Source: Xenophilus sp. L33 (GTDB lineage Bacteria > Pseudomonadota > Gammaproteobacteria > Burkholderiales > Burkholderiaceae_C). Taken from it: 64,000 nt of DNA. Made by a program: the position numbers and the translations under genes. Under the pieces are notes generated by a model. The model was not told the origin of the DNA and searched no databases. It saw only the letters and a program-made list of their open reading frames with translations. The stretch covers positions 37,316 to 101,315 of the forward strand of contig NZ_LMUW01000091.1 of NCBI RefSeq assembly GCF_009765735.1, read 5' to 3'. This document shows, piece after piece, positions 60,386-64,000 of the stretch. Numbering within the stretch: position 1 is the first letter of the stretch; every line of letters starts with the position of its first letter.

Positions 60386-60401
60386 TGGCATAGAAACTGC
60401 A
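60386..60401 (+). promoter_or_regulatory. Sigma-54 promoter of glnA
   Basis: TGGCATAGAAACTGCA fits the -24/-12 consensus TGGCAYRNNNNTTGCW at all but one position. It is 46 bases upstream of the glnA start. With ntrB and ntrC downstream, this is the expected nitrogen-limitation promoter. A sigma-70 promoter may also exist. Confidence 0.8.
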
Positions 60402-60447
60402 TTCCGAGATCCGTACTTCCAACAACCATCCAATCTAGGAGAACCTG

Positions 60448-61863
60448 ATGGCAAAGACCGTCGCCGATGTACTCAAACTCGTCAAGGAAAGCGAGGTCAA
60501 GTTCGTCGACTTCCGCTTCACCGACACCCGCGGCAAGGAACAGCACGTGACCGTGCCGGTTTCGGCTTTCGATGAAGACAAGTTCACCGCCGGCCACGCC
60601 TTCGACGGTTCGTCGATCGCCGGCTGGAAGGGCATCGAAGCTTCGGACATGCAGCTCATGCCCGACCCGAACACCGCCAACATCGATCCGTTCTTCGAAG
60701 AGACGACGATGATCCTGACCTGCGACGTGGTCGACCCGGCGGACGGCAAGCCCTACGAGCGCGACCCGCGTTCGCTGGCCAAGCGCGCGGAAGCCTACAT
60801 GAAGGCCTCGGGCCTCGGCGACACCGCCTACTTCGGACCGGAACCCGAATTCTTCGTCTTCGACGGCGTGCGCTGGAAGAACGACATGTCGGGCTGCTTC
60901 GTCAAGATCGACTCGGAAGAAGCCTCCTGGAACACCGACAAGGAATTCGAACACGGCAACACCGGCCACCGTCCCGCCACCAAGGGCGGCTACTTCCCGG
61001 TCCCGCCGGTCGACAGCTTCCAGGACATGCGCTCGGAAATGTGCCTGGTGCTCGAATCGCTCGGCATCCCGGTCGAAGTGCATCACCACGAAGTGGCCAA
61101 CGCCGGCCAGATGGAACTCGGCACCAAGTTCAGCACGCTGATCCAGCGCGCCGACTGGGTCCAGCTGCAGAAGTACGTGATCCACAACGTGGCCCATGCC
61201 TACGGCAAGACCGCCACCTTCATGCCCAAGCCGATCGTCGGCGACAACGGCTCCGGCATGCACGTGCACCAGTCGGTCTGGAAGGACGGCAAGAACCTGT
61301 TCGCAGGCGACGGCTACGCCGGCCTCTCGGACTTCGCGCTGCACTACATCGGCGGCATCATCAAGCACGCCCGCGCGCTGAACGCGATCACCAACCCCGG
61401 CACCAACAGCTACAAGCGCCTGGTGCCCGGCTTCGAAGCCCCGGTGAAGCTGGCCTATTCGGCCAAGAACCGCTCGGCCTCGATCCGCATCCCGTTCGTG
61501 GCCAACCCGAAGGGCCGCCGCGTCGAGGCGCGCTTCCCGGATCCGCTGATGAACCCGTACCTGGGCTTCGCCGCGCTGCTGATGGCCGGCCTCGACGGCG
61601 TCGAGAACAAGATCCATCCGGGCGAAGCCGCCACGAAGGATCTGTACCACCTGCCGCCGGAAGAAGACGCGCTGATCCCGACCGTCTGCCACAGCCTCGA
61701 CCAGGCGCTGGAGTACCTCGACAAGGACCGCGCCTTCCTGACCAAGGGCGGCGTCTTCACCGATGCGTACATCGATGCCTACATCGACCTGAAGATGCAG
61801 GAAGTCACCCGCTTCCGCATGGCGACCCATCCGGTCGAGTTCGACATGTACTACTCGCTGTAA
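60448..61863 (+). CDS. glnA: Glutamine synthetase, type I
   Basis: A 471-residue type I glutamine synthetase. Conserved: [43 protein letters not shown], and the adenylylation site Y400 in [10 protein letters not shown], so it is controlled by GlnE. It assimilates ammonium into glutamine with ATP. It starts after an aggaga ribosome site, behind the sigma-54 promoter, and is ended by a strong terminator. Length equals that of E. coli. Confidence 0.98.
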   Translation: MAKTVADVLKLVKESEVKFVDFRFTDTRGKEQHVTVPVSAFDEDKFTAGHAFDGSSIAGWKGIEASDMQLMPDPNTANIDPFFEETTMILTCDVVDPADGKPYERDPRSLAKRAEAYMKASGLGDTAYFGPEPEFFVFDGVRWKNDMSGCFVKIDSEEASWNTDKEFEHGNTGHRPATKGGYFPVPPVDSFQDMRSEMCLVLESLGIPVEVHHHEVANAGQMELGTKFSTLIQRADWVQLQKYVIHNVAHAYGKTATFMPKPIVGDNGSGMHVHQSVWKDGKNLFAGDGYAGLSDFALHYIGGIIKHARALNAITNPGTNSYKRLVPGFEAPVKLAYSAKNRSASIRIPFVANPKGRRVEARFPDPLMNPYLGFAALLMAGLDGVENKIHPGEAATKDLYHLPPEEDALIPTVCHSLDQALEYLDKDRAFLTKGGVFTDAYIDAYIDLKMQEVTRFRMATHPVEFDMYYSL

Positions 61864-61882
61864 AGACCACGGTCTTCGTTAA

Positions 61883-61908
61883 AAAAGGGACGGCTTGCCG
61901 TCCCTTTT
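61883..61908 (+). terminator. Rho-independent terminator after glnA
   Basis: An 11-base inverted repeat AAAAGGGACGG/CCGTCCCTTTT with a CTTG loop begins 20 bases after the glnA stop. The T-run is within the right arm. It isolates glnA from the following gene. Confidence 0.92.
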
Positions 61909-61987
61909 GTCGTTTGGGCGAAGGCTTCGAGGGCAGCGCGTTCGAAACGTACGAAAATGCCGGCTGGCGCCCACTACCCCAGGACCC

Positions 61988-62494
61988 ATGAAGACACACT
62001 CCATTTTTCTGCTGGCCGTGGCCGCTCTCGCGGCGGCCGGCCTGCACGTCGAGGCCCAGGCGCAGGAGCGCGTCTTCAAGTGTCCGGGCAACGAATACAC
62101 CAACGACGCCAACGACGCCCAGCGCCGCGGCTGCAAGGTGATGGAAGGCGGCAACATCACGATCGTGCAGGGCACCCGTTCCTACGCGTCCGCCGCGCCG
62201 TCGGCGGCCCGCTCGCCGGCCGGCAGCCCGCGGGTGGACAGCGCCGACCAGCGCGCCCGCGACGGCGAGGCCCGCACGGTGCTCGAGTCCGAACTCAAGA
62301 AGGCGCAGGACCGCCAGGCCGAGCTGCTCAAGGACTACAACAACGGCGACCCCGAGAAGCAAGGCAGCGAAGGCAAGAACTACCAGAAGTACCTGGACCG
62401 GGTGGCCGACATGAAGGCGCAGATCGCCCGCAACCAGAGCGACATCGAGGGCATCCAGCGCGAACTCGCACGCATGCCCGCGACCTCCCAGTGA
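61988..62494 (+). CDS. Small exported protein (DUF4124-like), between glnA and ntrB
   Basis: A 168-residue protein with a signal peptide (MKTHSIFLLAVAALAAAGLHVEAQA). The first mature segment RVFKCPGNEYTNDANDAQRRGCK, with two cysteines, resembles DUF4124 proteins. The second half (ARTVLESELKKAQDRQAELLK onward) is a charged, probably helical coil. It has no known role. Its position between glnA and ntrB, after the terminator, is seen in relatives, but a nitrogen link is unproved. Confidence 0.7.
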   Translation: MKTHSIFLLAVAALAAAGLHVEAQAQERVFKCPGNEYTNDANDAQRRGCKVMEGGNITIVQGTRSYASAAPSAARSPAGSPRVDSADQRARDGEARTVLESELKKAQDRQAELLKDYNNGDPEKQGSEGKNYQKYLDRVADMKAQIARNQSDIEGIQRELARMPATSQ

Positions 62495-62523
62495 GGCCGC
62501 CGCGCATGGCGAGCACCGCCTAG

Positions 62524-63600
62524 ATGGCCTTCGGCAAATCCCCCGGCCCGGCCAAGCGCTTCCAGGCCTTCGACCTGCTCTCGACCCTGATCGCGGTGGT
62601 CAAGGTCGACGGCTCGGTGCTGTTCGCCAATTCCGGCCTCGAGGACGCGCTCGGCACCTCGCGCCGCACCCTCGAAGGCTCGCAGTTCGGCGCCTGCTTC
62701 CAGGAGCCGCAGGTGCTTCGCACCGCGATCGACGGCGCCCGCGACAACGACTTCGCCACCCTGCGCTACGAGGCGCTGCTGCGCCGCGTCAACCACGAGC
62801 TGATGCCCGTGCTGGTCACCCTGGCGCAGAGCGACAAGCCCGGCGAGTTGATCATCGAGATGTCGCCGCTCGAGCAGCAGGCGCGGCAGGACCGGGAAGA
62901 GCGGCTGCTCGACCAGGCGCAGGCCAACAAGGAACTGATCCGCAACCTGGCGCACGAGATCAAGAACCCGCTCGGCGGCATCCGCGGCGCGGCGCAGCTG
63001 CTGCAGATGGAGGTCGAGTCGCGCGACCTCATCGAATACACGCAGGTCATCATCCACGAGGCCGACCGGCTGCAGACGCTGGTCGACCGGCTGCTGGCGC
63101 CGCACCGGCGGCCGCACGTGGTGGGCGACGTCAACATCCACGAGGTCTGCGAGCGGGTGCGCTCGGTCATCCTCGCGGAATTCCCGCGCGACCTGCACAT
63201 CGAGCGCGACTTCGACGTCTCGATTCCGGAATTCCGCGGCGACCGCGAGCAGCTGATCCAGGCCACCCTGAACATCGTCCACAACGCGGCCCAGGCGCTG
63301 GCCGAAAGGCGCGCCGCGGGCGATGCGCAAATCACTTTCAGGACCCGCATCGCGCGTCAGGTGATCTTCAACAAGCAGTGGTATCGACTGGCACTGGAAT
63401 TGCATGTCATCGACAACGGCCCGGGTGTGCCGGACGCGATCAAGGACCGCATCTTCTACCCGCTGGTGTCCGGCCGGGAAGGGGGCACGGGACTCGGATT
63501 GACGCTCGCGCAGACCTTCGTGCAGCAGCATCACGGCGTGATCGAGTGCGACAGCGTCCCGGGCCGGACCGATTTCAAGATACTGATACCGCTGCCCTAG
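62524..63600 (+). CDS. glnL: Nitrogen regulation sensor kinase NtrB
   Basis: A 358-residue cytoplasmic kinase. N-terminal PAS domain (about residues 15-115), H-box with H144 in NLAHEIKNPLGGIRGAAQLL, N-box around NIVHNAAQAL, and G-box GREGGTGLGLTLAQTFV. It phosphorylates or dephosphorylates NtrC under PII control. There is no transmembrane helix. It precedes ntrC, separated by 21 bases. Confidence 0.95.
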   Translation: MAFGKSPGPAKRFQAFDLLSTLIAVVKVDGSVLFANSGLEDALGTSRRTLEGSQFGACFQEPQVLRTAIDGARDNDFATLRYEALLRRVNHELMPVLVTLAQSDKPGELIIEMSPLEQQARQDREERLLDQAQANKELIRNLAHEIKNPLGGIRGAAQLLQMEVESRDLIEYTQVIIHEADRLQTLVDRLLAPHRRPHVVGDVNIHEVCERVRSVILAEFPRDLHIERDFDVSIPEFRGDREQLIQATLNIVHNAAQALAERRAAGDAQITFRTRIARQVIFNKQWYRLALELHVIDNGPGVPDAIKDRIFYPLVSGREGGTGLGLTLAQTFVQQHHGVIECDSVPGRTDFKILIPLP

Positions 63601-63621
63601 CAGCCGAGCAAAAGGAGCTGC

Positions 63622-64000
63622 ATGAAGCCGATCTGGATAGTGGACGACGACCAATCGATCCGCTTCGTCCTGGAAAAAGCGCTGCTGCGCGAAGACCTGC
63701 CGACACGTAGCTTCACCAACACCCGCGAGGTGCTCGCCGCACTCGAAGCGGCAGCCGACGACGAACTGCAAGGTCCCCAGGTCCTGGTGAGCGACATCCG
63801 CATGCCGGGTGGCTCGGGACTCGATCTGCTGGACAAGATCAAGGCCAAGCATCCCGGCCTGCCGGTCATCATCATGACCGCCTTCTCCGACCTCGACAGC
63901 GCCGTTTCGGCCTTCCAGGGCGGTGCCTTCGAATACCTGCCCAAGCCCTTCGACCTGCCGCGCGCGGTCGAGCTGATCCGCCGCGCGGTGGACGAGAGCC
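63622..64000 (+). CDS. glnG: Nitrogen regulation response regulator NtrC, 3' part missing
   Basis: Only the first 126 residues lie in the window. The ATG follows an aaaggag ribosome site. The receiver domain shows the acidic residues D8-D10, phosphorylated D58 in VLVSDIRMPGGSG, T86 and the lysine in YLPKPFDLP. The expected AAA+ and Fis domains would be beyond the edge. It activates sigma-54 promoters such as that of glnA. Confidence 0.95.
   Translation, partial: MKPIWIVDDDQSIRFVLEKALLREDLPTRSFTNTREVLAALEAAADDELQGPQVLVSDIRMPGGSGLDLLDKIKAKHPGLPVIIMTAFSDLDSAVSAFQGGAFEYLPKPFDLPRAVELIRRAVDES

Overview
The window is GC-rich, densely packed bacterial chromosome. It looks like a betaproteobacterium of the order Burkholderiales, most probably the family Comamonadaceae (Variovorax/Ramlibacter-like). 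The clues are the order gyrA - serC - pheA - tyrA - aroA/cmk fusion - rpsA - ihfB - lapA - lapB, a tmRNA encoding the tag ANDERFALAA, a RegB/RegA pair beside a bo3 quinol oxidase, and a fused mnhAB antiporter operon. No mobile element, integrase, CRISPR array or rRNA was found. Both window ends cut a gene: a thiolase on the left and ntrC on the right.

Layout. 1-2.8 kb: partial SCP2-type thiolase, SnoaL-like protein, thioredoxin-like protein and an orphan amino-acid-type ABC substrate-binding protein. 2.9-11.7 kb: a complete molybdenum hydroxylase operon (coxS-L-M-D-E-G and a coxF/xdhC-type gene) facing a GAF/Fis regulator that has no AAA+ domain; the large subunit carries the form II active-site motif, so the substrate is probably not CO. 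12-18.8 kb: an unusually compact, uncharacterised locus combining a CDP-alcohol phosphatidyltransferase, a zinc-ligand-less BchC-like dehydrogenase, a degenerate pterin synthase, a GT4 glycosyltransferase, a methyltransferase, a RibD-like reductase and an EntE-like aryl-acid ligase. This is the best candidate in the window for an undescribed pathway, possibly a decorated reduced pterin.

19-26 kb: the terminal quinol oxidase cyoABCD with a SURF1 assembly factor and the redox two-component system regB/regA in one operon. 26-38 kb: transporters, the fused Mrp/Mnh antiporter operon (mnhAB, C-G), crcB, a ComEA-like protein and the LPS-assembly proteins LapA/LapB. 38-49 kb: a long housekeeping operon read leftwards (gyrA, a DUF2059 gene, serC, pheA, tyrA, aroA-cmk, rpsA), ended by a strong hairpin before ihfB. 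49-51.7 kb: ompA-like lipid-free peptidoglycan-binding protein, ubiG, gph and tmRNA.

51.7-60.3 kb: a drug-type MFS exporter, a stand-alone AAA ATPase, a secreted beta-propeller protein, a secreted creatininase-family protein, gamma-glutamyltransferase, an RsuA-type pseudouridine synthase, an EI24-family membrane protein and a CinA-N protein. 60.3-64 kb: the nitrogen-control block glnA (with a sigma-54 promoter) - secreted small protein - ntrB - ntrC.

All identifications rest on reading translated motifs and gene order by eye; no database search was run. No stretch longer than 300 bases is without a gene. The longest gaps are 48893-49116 (divergent gyrA/ompA promoters), 55933-56127 and 36474-36664.
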